Positions 25,766 through 34,728 of a DNA stretch of 64,000 bases are shown piece after piece; position 1 is the first letter of the stretch; each line of letters begins with the position of its first letter. Source of the stretch: JAAYJT01 sp037446395 (GTDB lineage Bacteria; Bacteroidota; Bacteroidia; Bacteroidales; JAAYJT01); contig JBBIIP010000014.1 of the NCBI GenBank assembly GCA_037446395.1, forward strand, positions 1-64,000, written 5' to 3'. The notes beneath the pieces were generated by a model that saw only the letters and a list, made by a program, of their open reading frames with translations, was not told the DNA's origin and did not search any database. Both the position numbers and the translations under genes were made by a program.

Positions 25766-28420
25766 CTAATTGGCCAGGATGATATTTATAGTCCCAACCA
25801 AATCTAGTACATTAATGGTTTGGTCGTTGTTGACGTCGGCATTGTTGAAGCAGAACACGGGTGGGGTATTTCCCAAAATATAATTTACAATAGACACTAC
25901 ATCAAGCACATTCACCACCTCGTCGCAATTTGCATCGCCGGGTTTGATGATCAGGTCGTTGTCATTGATTGTGCAAATTCCCTGCGATTTGGTAACCGTA
26001 ACCGTTTGTCCGGCAGCAGAAAGCCCAGTGAGATTCAGGTAAAAAGTTTCGGGTGTTTCAATTATTGCATCGTCAATAATCGTTACCGCTACCTGTTTAG
26101 TCAGCGGATGTGTACCGCCAAATGTCAGGGTTCCTGAAACCGGAGTGTAGTCGCCTGGTGCAATGGCAGTATTATTAACTGTAGCATAGGTAATCGTGAT
26201 TTCATTTTGAACTGCTTTGCTAAGGGTAACAACAAAAGTGGCAGTGCCAACCCCTTCGCTAACCGAAATATCGTTAACAGAAATAGTGGCCTGATCGTTG
26301 TCAATGAGAGTGGCTTTTGCCTGAAGCGCTTGTATGCCTACAGGGTTGGAAGGATGATTGAATGTCAGGAAGAAATGCTCCTCTGGTTCAACCAAATTAT
26401 CGTCTATTGTGGTGACAGTCACAGTTCTAACCTCGCCGGCTGTACCAATAAAATTAAGTGTTCCGGTGACGGTAGTATAATCTTGGGGGGCTGTGGCTGT
26501 GCCATTTAATGTTGAGTAAGTGAGCGTAACCCCACCGGGTGTTGCATTTGTAAGTGTAGCGGCGAAAACTGCAGGGGCGCCTTCGGTAACAGAGAGATCA
26601 GCCATTGTAATCAGTGGTGCATCGTCATCGAGGATTGTGCATATTCCCTGCCCGACAAGGATTACAGCGCCCATAGGGTTTGAAATGTTAACAAAAAAGG
26701 TCTCAGTGGGTTCAAAAACGCTGTTATTGATAATGGTTACACTCACCGTAGTGGTAAGCGATCCACCAAAAATGGTGTACGTGCCCAAAAGTCCAATATA
26801 ATCCAAGCCTGCAATGGCGGTGTTATTTTGCGTAGAAACGAGAAATGTAACATTGCATGATCTTATACTACTCATGGTTATAGTGAAAACAGCACTACCA
26901 TCGCTTTCGGAAACCGTAACGTTGTTTATACGCAAGTTTGGGGCATTGGGGTCGGTCACTGTAACTGTGGCTGTGCATGTAGCAGGATTATTGAAAAGGT
27001 CTGTCACAGTGAGGATTACATAATTTGCTCCAATGTCAGCGCATGTAAACGAGGTTTTAGATGCATGCAAGGAAAGAATACCTGAATTGTCGGTGCTGCC
27101 GCCATCAATATCGCCAGGTACAATCGTTGCCAATCCCGCTGCACTGAGTGCAATAGTAATGTTCTTACAAATGGCCAGTGGGGGTTCATTATCAACTATC
27201 GTAACGGTTTGACGGCAGATCGCAGTATTGCCGTGGGTGTCGGTAGCCGTCCAGGTGATTGTGGTTACTCCCATTGGAAATGGGTTTCCAAAACTGAGAA
27301 GATCGCTTCGCACACCTACGATGGATGCAACCGAGCAATTATCGCTTGCATTGGGAGGAATGATCGAAACTATAGCCGATAATTGTCCGGGGTCGGTTGG
27401 TCTTGTGAGGTTCGGCATACATACTATTACTGGGGCTTCGGTGTCTCTAACTGTAATGGTGAAACTACAAACTGCATTTGGTACGCACCCATTTGATGCG
27501 GTGATTGTAACCTGGGTTATACCAGTGTTAAAAATTGTTCCACTGCCCGTGCCACTCCCGCTTGCAGCAGTAGCACCAGTGAATACATAAGATATTGTTG
27601 GCGTGATCACCGCAGACGCTGTGGCAGCGTAGTTTACCATGGCGCTGCAAAGTCCTGGACTTGCAAGCACGATGATGTTTGTGGGGCAGGATGCAAACAC
27701 GGGAGGGTCGCATACTGATGGGGTAATGACTACCCTGCCGGTACCGCCATTCCCCCCGACACCACCGGTGCCGAGCCTGTCGCCGCCGCCGCCACCACCA
27801 CCGGGCGATGCCCCCGGTAAGCCGGCTGTGCTGTTTGATGCCCCACCGTTGCCTCCGGCCCCTCCATTTGTAGGTGCTGCCCCGCCGAGGTTTCCAATGC
27901 CTGGATTACCATTTGCTGCCGGCCCTGCCGATGAACCTCCACCACCTGTGTTGCCATCAATAGCGTTTGCACCGTTTCCTCCATTGAATTTTACGAGGCC
28001 TATGCCTGTGCTTGCCAAACCGCCTTCAGCTCCTAAAGCAGAGTTGTTTGCAACACTCTGACCTCCTCTGGCAAGAACAAGTATTTCGCTGATGGTTTCA
28101 AATGATGAACTGCCTCCGGCTGCTGTTGAGGTACTTCCTCCACCGACTTCTATATTATAAGTGGCTGTTGGAGATACCGTAAGCAAACTTCTGGAGTAGG
28201 CTCCGCCGCCTCCACCACCACCTTCGCCATCGGTTGTGCGTGTTCCTCCTTTTCCTCCCCCTCCCCAACATTCAACGATGATACTTGTTATCCCTGTAGG
28301 AACTGTGTAAACATGGGAGCCGGCAGTGGAATAAATCACTGGAGCTTGAGCATACGTTGCAGGGACACCTGCAATCCCAATTGCGAATGTTATTGCAATA
28401 ATCGTATTAAGTTTTTTCAT
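25766..28420 (-). CDS. secreted glycine-rich / HYR / Calx-beta / dockerin protein
   Basis: An 884-residue exported modular protein. A signal peptide (residues 1-24) precedes a glycine-rich domain (about 25-237) with runs such as GGGGGGGAYS. Two to three HYR-type immunoglobulin-like domains follow (about 238-490; VTITASNGC, VTTITWTATDTHGNTAICRQ). Next are three Calx-beta repeats (about 495-815), each with a SVSEGxGxxxFxVxLS opening and a FxxxTGTLxF middle, ending in DDD/DNDQ. The last 60 residues are a type I dockerin with two calcium loops, GDANCDEVVNVLDVV and ADVNNDQTINVLDLV. There is no T9SS sorting signal. It is probably a surface or extracellular calcium-binding adhesin; no cohesin is in the window. 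Confidence 0.85.
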   Translation of the reverse strand: MKKLNTIIAITFAIGIAGVPATYAQAPVIYSTAGSHVYTVPTGITSIIVECWGGGGKGGTRTTDGEGGGGGGGAYSRSLLTVSPTATYNIEVGGGSTSTAAGGSSSFETISEILVLARGGQSVANNSALGAEGGLASTGIGLVKFNGGNGANAIDGNTGGGGSSAGPAANGNPGIGNLGGAAPTNGGAGGNGGASNSTAGLPGASPGGGGGGGDRLGTGGVGGNGGTGRVVITPSVCDPPVFASCPTNIIVLASPGLCSAMVNYAATASAVITPTISYVFTGATAASGSGTGSGTIFNTGITQVTITASNGCVPNAVCSFTITVRDTEAPVIVCMPNLTRPTDPGQLSAIVSIIPPNASDNCSVASIVGVRSDLLSFGNPFPMGVTTITWTATDTHGNTAICRQTVTIVDNEPPLAICKNITIALSAAGLATIVPGDIDGGSTDNSGILSLHASKTSFTCADIGANYVILTVTDLFNNPATCTATVTVTDPNAPNLRINNVTVSESDGSAVFTITMSSIRSCNVTFLVSTQNNTAIAGLDYIGLLGTYTIFGGSLTTTVSVTIINNSVFEPTETFFVNISNPMGAVILVGQGICTILDDDAPLITMADLSVTEGAPAVFAATLTNATPGGVTLTYSTLNGTATAPQDYTTVTGTLNFIGTAGEVRTVTVTTIDDNLVEPEEHFFLTFNHPSNPVGIQALQAKATLIDNDQATISVNDISVSEGVGTATFVVTLSKAVQNEITITYATVNNTAIAPGDYTPVSGTLTFGGTHPLTKQVAVTIIDDAIIETPETFYLNLTGLSAAGQTVTVTKSQGICTINDNDLIIKPGDANCDEVVNVLDVVSIVNYILGNTPPVFCFNNADVNNDQTINVLDLVGTINIILAN

Positions 28421-28464
28421 TTTAAATATATCTTTTGTGAGTATATAACTATGCTAAACTCCCA

Positions 28465-28472
28465 CAAAATTA
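28465..28472 (-). promoter_or_regulatory. putative -7 element upstream of the Calx-beta gene
   Basis: Reads TAATTTTG on the minus strand, matching TAnnTTTG, about 45 bases before the start codon at 28420. No matching -33 TTTG is found at the ideal spacing, so this is tentative. Confidence 0.4.
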
Positions 28473-28591
28473 AGGCATATCCAATGTTTTTGGATAAAAA
28501 GTTATCAACGGCCTGCTGTTAATAAGTATACACACCGTTACCAACCTAAAAAATTACCTTATTGCGAAATAGATTAAAGCCCTTTAAAGCC

Positions 28592-28630
28592 AAAAAACCA
28601 CCAAAAAAGACACTTTTTTGGTGGTTTTTT
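28592..28630 (-). terminator. hairpin terminator after tRNA-Asp (could work in both directions)
   Basis: A perfect 18-bp inverted repeat (28592-28609 against 28613-28630) with a three-base loop ACA. The outer six pairs are A:T, so each arm ends in a T run in its own direction. It starts 21 bases after the 3' end of the minus-strand tRNA gene. The Calx-beta gene downstream starts at 28420 on the same strand, so it probably isolates that gene from tRNA transcription. Confidence 0.85.
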
Positions 28631-28650
28631 CCCATTTTAACCCATATTTG

Positions 28651-28725
28651 CGGTCCGGACGGGACTCGAACCCGCGACCCCGTGCGTGACAGGCACGTAT
28701 TCTAACCAAGCTGAACTACCGGACC
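28651..28725 (-). tRNA. tRNA-Asp (anticodon GTC)
   Basis: The minus strand folds as a 75-base cloverleaf. The acceptor stem pairs GGTCCGG with CCGGACC and leaves a G discriminator. The D arm begins TAGTTCAGCTTGGTTAGAAT. The anticodon loop CCTGTCACG has GTC in place, and the T arm is GCGGGTTCGAGTCCCGT. The CCA end is not encoded. The G discriminator and GTC anticodon both identify aspartate. Confidence 0.96.
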
Positions 28726-28857
28726 AGAATTTCATAGAACGAGAGTGCAAAGATATGATAATCTTTGAACCTGTAAGCAATAAAATATATTTTTCTACTC
28801 CCATGGATTAAAAATGCTATTTTCACAATCAACCACTGGTCATAACTCGCTAAATCA

Positions 28858-30420
28858 TTATAAGTTAACCTTTCTGATAGCATCAAGTACAGTTCCATCT
28901 ACCCATTTCACGACAGAAACAATTTCATCATCAAATTCTGGTTTCTCAGGAACGCCACAGATTAATTCTGCTTCACTCTTTAACTGTTCTAGGGTTTTTA
29001 AAGGGAGATTTTGACTTTTTACTTTGTCAATCAGGTCTTGCCTTAGGGGATTTATAGCAATGCCTCTTTCGGTAATGATTACATCTATCAGTTCACCAGG
29101 GCCACATAAAACAGTAACCTCGTCTTTGATAATCGGAATCCTGTCGCGAAATAGTGGAATAGGCAGTATCGTGCACTTAGAGAACAAACAGTCTTGCCAG
29201 CCGCCAATTCCATGAAGAAGAACACCATCTGAGTGGGTAACCACATTGGCATTAAAATTCAAATCTACTTCAGTAGCCCCAAGCACAACTACATCAACGA
29301 GTTGCGCGAAATTGCCTTTACCATGATAGTTGTAACTGGTGAAAGGTGAGGTGTTTATATGCTTAGGATTGTTGCGCATTGACTCTACACCGTAAAGATC
29401 GAAAGTTTGCCCATCGAGAATGTACTCTACAAGTCCCTCCTCTAACATACCAACCAATAATTTATTGCTTCCTCCGCGAGCAAACCGTGCTTTTATTGAA
29501 TTTCTTCTCATGATCTCTGCGAAGTAAAAACTGCTTGCCAGAGAGGTTCCTCCAGCACCGGTTTGAAATGAAAAGCCTTCTTTGATGATACCGGCAGCTT
29601 CACAAAATCTTGCAGTCATCGCAGCCAAAAAAAGCCTATCGGGGCTTCTTGAAATTTCGGTTGTGCCAGATATAATTTTATCGGGAATACCGACCTTTTC
29701 GACTTTGACAACATAATCTACATAATTCCCCTGAATTTGCCACGGAGTGTTAGGAAATGTCACCAGGTTATCGGTGGCCACGATGACCTTAGTTGCATAC
29801 TGTGAATCGGCCAGGGCAAAACCCAATGACCCGCAAGCTGCCGGACCATACAGTGCATTTGCGTTTCCGAATTCATCTGCAGTTGGAGCCGCAATAACGG
29901 CGATATCTATTTGTATCTCACCATCTTGTATAGCCTGATATCTTCCTCCATGCGAACGAAGTATGCTCATTCCTCTCATTTTTCCCTCGGAAGTGAAGCG
30001 ACCTAGTGAGCCATTCATACTGCCTTCAATATGATGAATGGTTCCATCTTCAAGATATTTCATGAGTGGAGCATGACATTCGAATGATGCGGAAGGTGCC
30101 CAGGTTAAATTTTTGACTCCCAGCTCGGATGCTATATCAAATAATTGATTGGCAATAACATCGCCGTTTCTAAAGTGGTGATGGGTTGATATTGTCATTC
30201 CATCACTCAGGTTTGCTTTAATCAACGCATCTTTGAGTGTTGCAACAATTTTATTGCCATCTGCCGGAAAGTTGCGGCAAGATAATATTGGTGGTCCGTA
30301 TTTTTTGCCTGTTGGCACATGATTGCCTACGCCTTTGTACGGCACCTGAGGAATATTGTTTACAAGCGTTGGCACACTTTTGCCGATCGAATTTGGCACG
30401 AGATTATTATACTTTTTCAT
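28858..30420 (-). CDS. citF: citrate lyase alpha subunit (citrate:acetyl-ACP transferase)
   Basis: About 520 residues from the ATG at 30420 (MKKYNNLVPNSIGKSVPTL); an upstream in-frame ATG at 30462 would add 14. CitF-family sequence is present throughout: TISTHHHFRNGDVIANQLFD, NLTWAPSASFE, EGSMNGSLGRF, AAPTADEFGNANALYGPAACGSLGFA, SFQTGAGGTSLA, and HSDGVLLHGIGGWQD. The subunit moves the acyl-carrier thioester from acetate to citrate before cleavage by the beta subunit. It lies 43-85 bases after the CitD-CitE fusion gene, which supplies the other two citrate lyase functions. No citC, citG or citX is nearby. Confidence 0.92.
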   Translation of the reverse strand: MKKYNNLVPNSIGKSVPTLVNNIPQVPYKGVGNHVPTGKKYGPPILSCRNFPADGNKIVATLKDALIKANLSDGMTISTHHHFRNGDVIANQLFDIASELGVKNLTWAPSASFECHAPLMKYLEDGTIHHIEGSMNGSLGRFTSEGKMRGMSILRSHGGRYQAIQDGEIQIDIAVIAAPTADEFGNANALYGPAACGSLGFALADSQYATKVIVATDNLVTFPNTPWQIQGNYVDYVVKVEKVGIPDKIISGTTEISRSPDRLFLAAMTARFCEAAGIIKEGFSFQTGAGGTSLASSFYFAEIMRRNSIKARFARGGSNKLLVGMLEEGLVEYILDGQTFDLYGVESMRNNPKHINTSPFTSYNYHGKGNFAQLVDVVVLGATEVDLNFNANVVTHSDGVLLHGIGGWQDCLFSKCTILPIPLFRDRIPIIKDEVTVLCGPGELIDVIITERGIAINPLRQDLIDKVKSQNLPLKTLEQLKSEAELICGVPEKPEFDDEIVSVVKWVDGTVLDAIRKVNL

Positions 30421-30505
30421 TTTCTGTATTGGACCTGGTTGAATCAACAAATCAATTTGCAAAATGGATATATAAAACTTTCAGTAAAAACTATCAAAAG
30501 AGGAG

Positions 30506-31711
30506 TTAAGCTTGGCGGTTCCTGTTGGTATCAAGCTTTTTAAAGGCACTAGCAAGATCTAAAGTGCGTTGAGCGCGTTTGAGCACAGGTAGGTCAATCA
30601 TTTTTGAGCCTAATGAAACTACACCCAAACCTTGTTCTTTTGCCTTATCATATGCAGCAATAATCTTCCTGGCTTGCTCAATCTCTGGCATGGTAGGTGC
30701 AAAGCACTCGTGAACAGTTTCTATCTGGCGTGGATGAATACAGCCCATACCATCAAAACCCATGGATTTAGATCTAAGGGCGGTTTCTTTCAATGTGGTC
30801 AAATCCTCTATATCCGAGAAAACGGAGTCTAAAGCTTGTATTCCGGCAGCTTTGCAAGCATTGAGCATTACTGATCGAGCAAAAAACGATTCAAGCCCTT
30901 CTGTGGTTCGCTGGGCACCTATATCGGCAGTATAATCCTCAAGTCCAATAACCATTGCAACAATATTATCTGCCGCAAATGCCAACTCCATGGCTTTCAT
31001 CACCCCCATTGCACTCTCGATTACAGGTATAATCCACACCGGATTGTTGATTTCGCATCTTTTTTGTATAGTTTTAATTGTTTCGTTTACGAACTTTATT
31101 TGCTCAGGATTTTCGCATTTTGGAATGACTACCACATTTGGAGATTGTGGAATAATTAGTGTTAAATCGTCAAGACCTGCCGGGATCTGGTTGATTCTAA
31201 CCATCCGTTCCGCTCCAAGGAAACTATGGTTCCTCAATGCATTCCTTACCAACAGGCGGGCTTCAGATTTTTTACTAAAGGCCACTGAGTCTTCTAAGTC
31301 GAGAATAATCCCATCAGGTGAAAAAATGCCCGCGTTGATCATCATACTTGGTTTATTTCCGGGAAGGAATAGGCGTGAGGTCCGGCGGAGGTCCCGGGTA
31401 GTTGGCTTTATATTCTCGCCTAAAACAGGTAACAGGTATTCTTTAGGGGTAGCAATGATGTTCTTGATAGCTGCTTCGATGCGGGCAGCAATCACAAATG
31501 GAAGTGCACCCTTGTCTGAAATAAATAAGTTTGCATGGTGTATTTCAAAAAACTGGAGTATATCATTGGCAAGCTTATATATCGATTTGCCATAATTAGT
31601 TTGAACCTTGCTTTCAATTTTAATAGTAAGACCTCCGGATTCAAGTGGTTCAAAAGATACGAAACAATCAGAACGGTCTTTATCGCTGTTATTTCCTGCA
31701 AAAATGATCAT
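30506..31711 (-). CDS. CitD-CitE fusion: citrate lyase carrier domain plus citryl lyase (beta)
   Basis: A 401-residue two-domain protein. Residues 1-95 look like the citrate lyase acyl-carrier subunit: AGNNSDKDRSDCFVSFEP, then KIESKVQTNYGKSIYKLAND and LFISDKGALPFVIAARIEAAI, matching CitD's DKGALxxxIxARxExA ending. Residues from about 105 are CitE (HpcH/HpaI aldolase fold): SRLFLPGNKPSMMINAG, DGIILDLEDSVAFSKKSEARLLV, RMVRINQIPAGLDDL, and a C-terminal GMGCIHPRQIETVH. In the standard enzyme these are separate peptides. The candidate prosthetic-group serine is Ser14 (RSDC), where characterised CitD has a Ser-Ser-Asp or Ser-Gly-Asp motif. It precedes citF and follows an SLC13 transporter. Confidence 0.85.
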   Translation of the reverse strand: MIIFAGNNSDKDRSDCFVSFEPLESGGLTIKIESKVQTNYGKSIYKLANDILQFFEIHHANLFISDKGALPFVIAARIEAAIKNIIATPKEYLLPVLGENIKPTTRDLRRTSRLFLPGNKPSMMINAGIFSPDGIILDLEDSVAFSKKSEARLLVRNALRNHSFLGAERMVRINQIPAGLDDLTLIIPQSPNVVVIPKCENPEQIKFVNETIKTIQKRCEINNPVWIIPVIESAMGVMKAMELAFAADNIVAMVIGLEDYTADIGAQRTTEGLESFFARSVMLNACKAAGIQALDSVFSDIEDLTTLKETALRSKSMGFDGMGCIHPRQIETVHECFAPTMPEIEQARKIIAAYDKAKEQGLGVVSLGSKMIDLPVLKRAQRTLDLASAFKKLDTNRNRQA

Positions 31712-31914
31712 AAGTTTTATTTAAGTGATAATTATCGAATACATTTAGTCAAACTATTGTATTGGTGATGCGATTATGAAGTAGTGCCTTAATCATACCG
31801 CGAATTTCAGAAAATTAAAGAACGATTTTATCTTGTCTGTGGGTTGTGGAATTACGAAGAGAAATATTAATCGCACTTAAAAGTTTATATCTCAATTTAT
31901 AGTTCGTTAAAAAA

Positions 31915-33396
31915 TCAATATGCCCAGTTCGGCATAGATTTATCAAATCCAAGTACAATGGTTACAAGGAAATACATAAAGAAAGTCAAGACTATCAAAC
32001 TCATCAATTTTAATCCTGCTCCGCATTTAACCATATCACTCACTGTTAGTTTGTTGCTTCCGAATATTACTGTATTGGGTCCTGTTCCGGCAGGCATCAG
32101 AAACACAAAAGAACTGGCAAATGTGGCCGGAATCATTAGAAACAGTGGATTGATATTACCCGCGACTGCCAGGCTAGCCAGTATTGGCAGGAAAATATTT
32201 ACTGTGGCCGTATTTGGGTTCAATTCTGTAAAAAGAAGTATAAAAGCAACCACGATACCTACAACGATTAGTGGATGGTAATCATTGACAAATACAAGCT
32301 GGCTACCAAGCCATTCTGCCAGCCCTGTTACTTTAAAGCTTTCTGCCATAGCATAGCCACCTCCAACAATCACACCTACTCCCCATGGAATTTGGCTCGC
32401 GGATTTCCAATCTAAAAGTCTTTTATTATTGCCAGCAGGTATCGCAAAGAGCAGTAATGCTGCCAACATGCCAACAGTGCTATCCTTTACATACTGATCC
32501 ATCCCAAGCAAATTACTCCATCCTGGTATTATGGAATTGCTTATGACGATTTCTTCACGAAAAATCCAAGCAAATGCAGTAATTGCAAAAATGCTTGCAA
32601 CTCGTTTTTCAGCACTGTTCATTTTTCCCATTTGCTTAAGTTCAATGGCAATAATATTGGTGTTTCCGAGGATATTTCCTTGTAATTTAAAGTAAACAGA
32701 TAAGTAAAGCCAAACAAGGGGTAGAAAAAAGATAACCAAAGGCAAGCCTACTTTAAGCCACTCGAAGAAAGTGATTTGCGGGGCTGTTGGAAAAATTTTT
32801 GTCACTATTCCGCTGAAAATCAAGTTTGTTGGCGAGCCTATCAAGGTTGCAGTACCTCCAATACTTGCTGAATATGCAATTGCGAGCATGAGTGCAATTC
32901 CAAATTTGCCGGCCGTGCCTGTTTCGCTTTCCTCTTTTGTTATGATGGCCAAAGCAATGGGGAGCATAATTACAGCTGCTGTTACGTTTGCAATCCACAT
33001 TGATAAGAATGCGGTGGCAATCATCATGCTCAACAATATTTTGCGTTTGCTTGTTCCCAGAAGGTTTATGAGGAATAATGCGATTCGTTTATGCAGGTTG
33101 TGTGCTTCAATTGACTTTGCCAGAAAAAATCCAGCGAGCAGCATAAGCACCAAGTCGTGCCCATAGTTAACAGCTGTTTCGCCGGCTGGCAAAATATTTA
33201 GAAAAGGAAAGAGCACCATGGGAGTAAATGCGGTTACATAAATTGGTAATGCCTCAGAAATCCACCATATGGCCATGAGAAGAGCAACTCCGGCAGCATT
33301 TTTAGCTTGTGGAGATAATCCATCCGGCTCAGGAAGCAGGTAAGTTATAATTAAAAGTATTATACCTGATATAAGGCCAATGTATTTTCTGTTCAT
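31915..33396 (-). CDS. SLC13/DASS family dicarboxylate or citrate transporter
   Basis: A 493-residue membrane protein with about twelve helices. DASS-family sequence includes MAIWWISEALPIYVTAFTPMVLFPFLNI at the N-terminus. The sodium/substrate-binding Ser-Asn-Thr type motifs fall in SIGGTATLIGSPTNLIF and, in the second half, LFTELNPNTATVNIFLPILASLA. In the same orientation and directly ahead of the citrate lyase genes, it is probably the uptake system for citrate (or a related di/tricarboxylate), sodium-coupled. A 203-base gap separates its stop from the CitD-CitE start, so a second promoter is possible there. Confidence 0.9.
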   Translation of the reverse strand: MNRKYIGLISGIILLIITYLLPEPDGLSPQAKNAAGVALLMAIWWISEALPIYVTAFTPMVLFPFLNILPAGETAVNYGHDLVLMLLAGFFLAKSIEAHNLHKRIALFLINLLGTSKRKILLSMMIATAFLSMWIANVTAAVIMLPIALAIITKEESETGTAGKFGIALMLAIAYSASIGGTATLIGSPTNLIFSGIVTKIFPTAPQITFFEWLKVGLPLVIFFLPLVWLYLSVYFKLQGNILGNTNIIAIELKQMGKMNSAEKRVASIFAITAFAWIFREEIVISNSIIPGWSNLLGMDQYVKDSTVGMLAALLLFAIPAGNNKRLLDWKSASQIPWGVGVIVGGGYAMAESFKVTGLAEWLGSQLVFVNDYHPLIVVGIVVAFILLFTELNPNTATVNIFLPILASLAVAGNINPLFLMIPATFASSFVFLMPAGTGPNTVIFGSNKLTVSDMVKCGAGLKLMSLIVLTFFMYFLVTIVLGFDKSMPNWAY

Positions 33397-33823
33397 TGGA
33401 AATTGACAAATAATATTTGTTTAGCTATTTTAATCACAATCCTATTTAACCATCAAATATTGTATTTTGGATGGGAATCGAAAAACACATAGCTAATGCC
33501 ATGAAATGTATTGATTTTAGTAATCGAACCACAAAACGACAGGGAAGATAATGCCATCACGTCAAAGTTTTCTTATTGCTTCGAATTCTCTTTTTTTCAG
33601 GGCTACATAGACAGACGCCTCTGCAACCAAAGCACCAGCTACAAAGGGCAGATTAGCAGGCTTAAACAACAATTATAATGCAAGCATAAATTGTTAGGCT
33701 CAGAACGACAATAGGAGTTCAACTTGTTTTGGGCCAAACTGAATATTAGGCACTTTATTGAAAAATTGTCTGTAATTAGGAAGTGTTAGAGTTAGGTTTG
33801 ATTGTATGAATTGTTGAGGAAAG
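33397..33823. other. intergenic region before the citrate operon
   Basis: These 427 bases contain no complete gene. On the minus strand 33562-33672 is an open stretch of 36 codons ending in TGA with protein-like sequence (NLPFVAGALVAEASVYVALK, REFEAIRKL) but no start codon, which may be the tail of a decayed gene. I cannot name it. The promoter of the citrate operon should lie within the first 100 bases, but I see no exact TAnnTTTG there. Confidence 0.35.
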
Positions 33824-33864
33824 AATTAGGAAGTCAACTGATCTGATCAGCTAACTTCCTAATT
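33824..33864 (-). terminator. long imperfect palindrome after the ribose-type operon
   Basis: A near-perfect 41-bp inverted repeat. Outer arms AATTAGGAAGT (33824-33834) and ACTTCCTAATT (33854-33864) are exact complements, and inside them CTGATC and GATCAG pair again with two mismatches between. It lies 57 bases after the stop of the last gene of the ten-gene operon, so termination is the simplest reading. The T run on the minus strand is short (CTTTCC), so a protein-binding operator is an alternative. Confidence 0.55.
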
Positions 33865-33920
33865 ATCAATAAAAAGCTTGATTATGCGGATTGAATAAAA
33901 TTCTATAAACAATGAACCAA

Positions 33921-34691
33921 TTAGTCGTAGTAGGTATATTCAAAAATTTCCTGCCAACCAACTCCGGACCGTGTAATTTTTGATGGTCTGTTTTTTGTAT
34001 CAAACTGGTAGGCTATGGTTGTAGTTTTGGTATTTGGTTCATCACCCGGGCCATTCCAATAATCCAGTTTGTCAACCAGTTTTTTGCTCGGTTTACCGTA
34101 AAACCCACCAATTGTTTTCCAGTTTGAGTCGATCACGATCACTTGATCAATATTATTCACATTATCTCCCTGGGTATATGTGAATGTTTTAAAACGATCA
34201 ATGGCGCCTGCGCTTGTTCTGCGGGTATGCTTCGAAATATTTCCGTTGGTTATTTCAACTTCCCACCTAGTATAAACTACACCGCTGCGCGACCAAACTA
34301 CTTTCACCAAATACCCGTTGGCATCATATTCAAATGTATTATAATCAGTACCAGAAAGATACTCTTTGACAACCCTACCCTGGGCATCCAAATCATGAAT
34401 AACAGGGGTTTGCCCTGTGCGCGTTATTGAGAGTTTTCCAGCCACAGAATAATCATAGGTAAAATCCTTATCGAAATTGGTAAGCCAATAGTTCTCAACC
34501 TTCGTCACGCGTTTGTTGGCATCATAAACAAACTTCCAGGTTTCGAATTCGGTCGCACTGTAAGTGGCTTTGATTTCTTTAATTAAAGAAGCTTTTACAG
34601 TGTTGTCATCATCATCGTCATCACCTCCACAGGAAGGCAATAGCAATGCCAACAAGGTGGCAATAAAAAGCATGCTTAAATAATTTTTCAT
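33921..34691 (-). CDS. surface lipoprotein with YD-like repeats, unknown function
   Basis: A 256-residue lipoprotein with a signal peptide and lipobox LPSC (cysteine at residue 21). The six aspartates directly after it (CGGDDDDDD) resemble the acidic export signal of surface lipoproteins in this phylum. The rest shows repeated beta-strand segments of RHS/YD character: KFVYDANKRVTKVENYW, DFTYDYSVAGKLSITR, TFEYDANGYLVKV and YQFDTKNRPSKITRSG. The function is unknown. It starts 37 bases after the sugar-transporter stop and is the last gene before a palindromic terminator, so I place it at the end of the ribose-type operon. It may bind a polymer at the cell surface. Confidence 0.8.
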   Translation of the reverse strand: MKNYLSMLFIATLLALLLPSCGGDDDDDDNTVKASLIKEIKATYSATEFETWKFVYDANKRVTKVENYWLTNFDKDFTYDYSVAGKLSITRTGQTPVIHDLDAQGRVVKEYLSGTDYNTFEYDANGYLVKVVWSRSGVVYTRWEVEITNGNISKHTRRTSAGAIDRFKTFTYTQGDNVNNIDQVIVIDSNWKTIGGFYGKPSKKLVDKLDYWNGPGDEPNTKTTTIAYQFDTKNRPSKITRSGVGWQEIFEYTYYD

Positions 34692-34728
34692 AATAGAATT
34701 GGTTTTGATTAATAAAACAATAAAAAAA

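Noticed and set aside
27639..28061. Proline-rich plus-strand open frame of about 140 codons
   Set aside because: It is the reverse of the glycine-rich repeat of the minus-strand secreted protein; GGC/GGT repeats give proline codons on the other strand. No independent evidence for a gene.
25766..28420. Repetitive glycine-rich DNA as a tandem repeat or CRISPR-like array
   Set aside because: The repeats are irregular glycine codons in a coding frame with no fixed period or spacers.
28651..28725. tRNA-Asp as the attachment site of an integrated element
   Set aside because: No integrase nearby, no duplicated 3' tRNA fragment found, and the 3' end points away from the accessory block.
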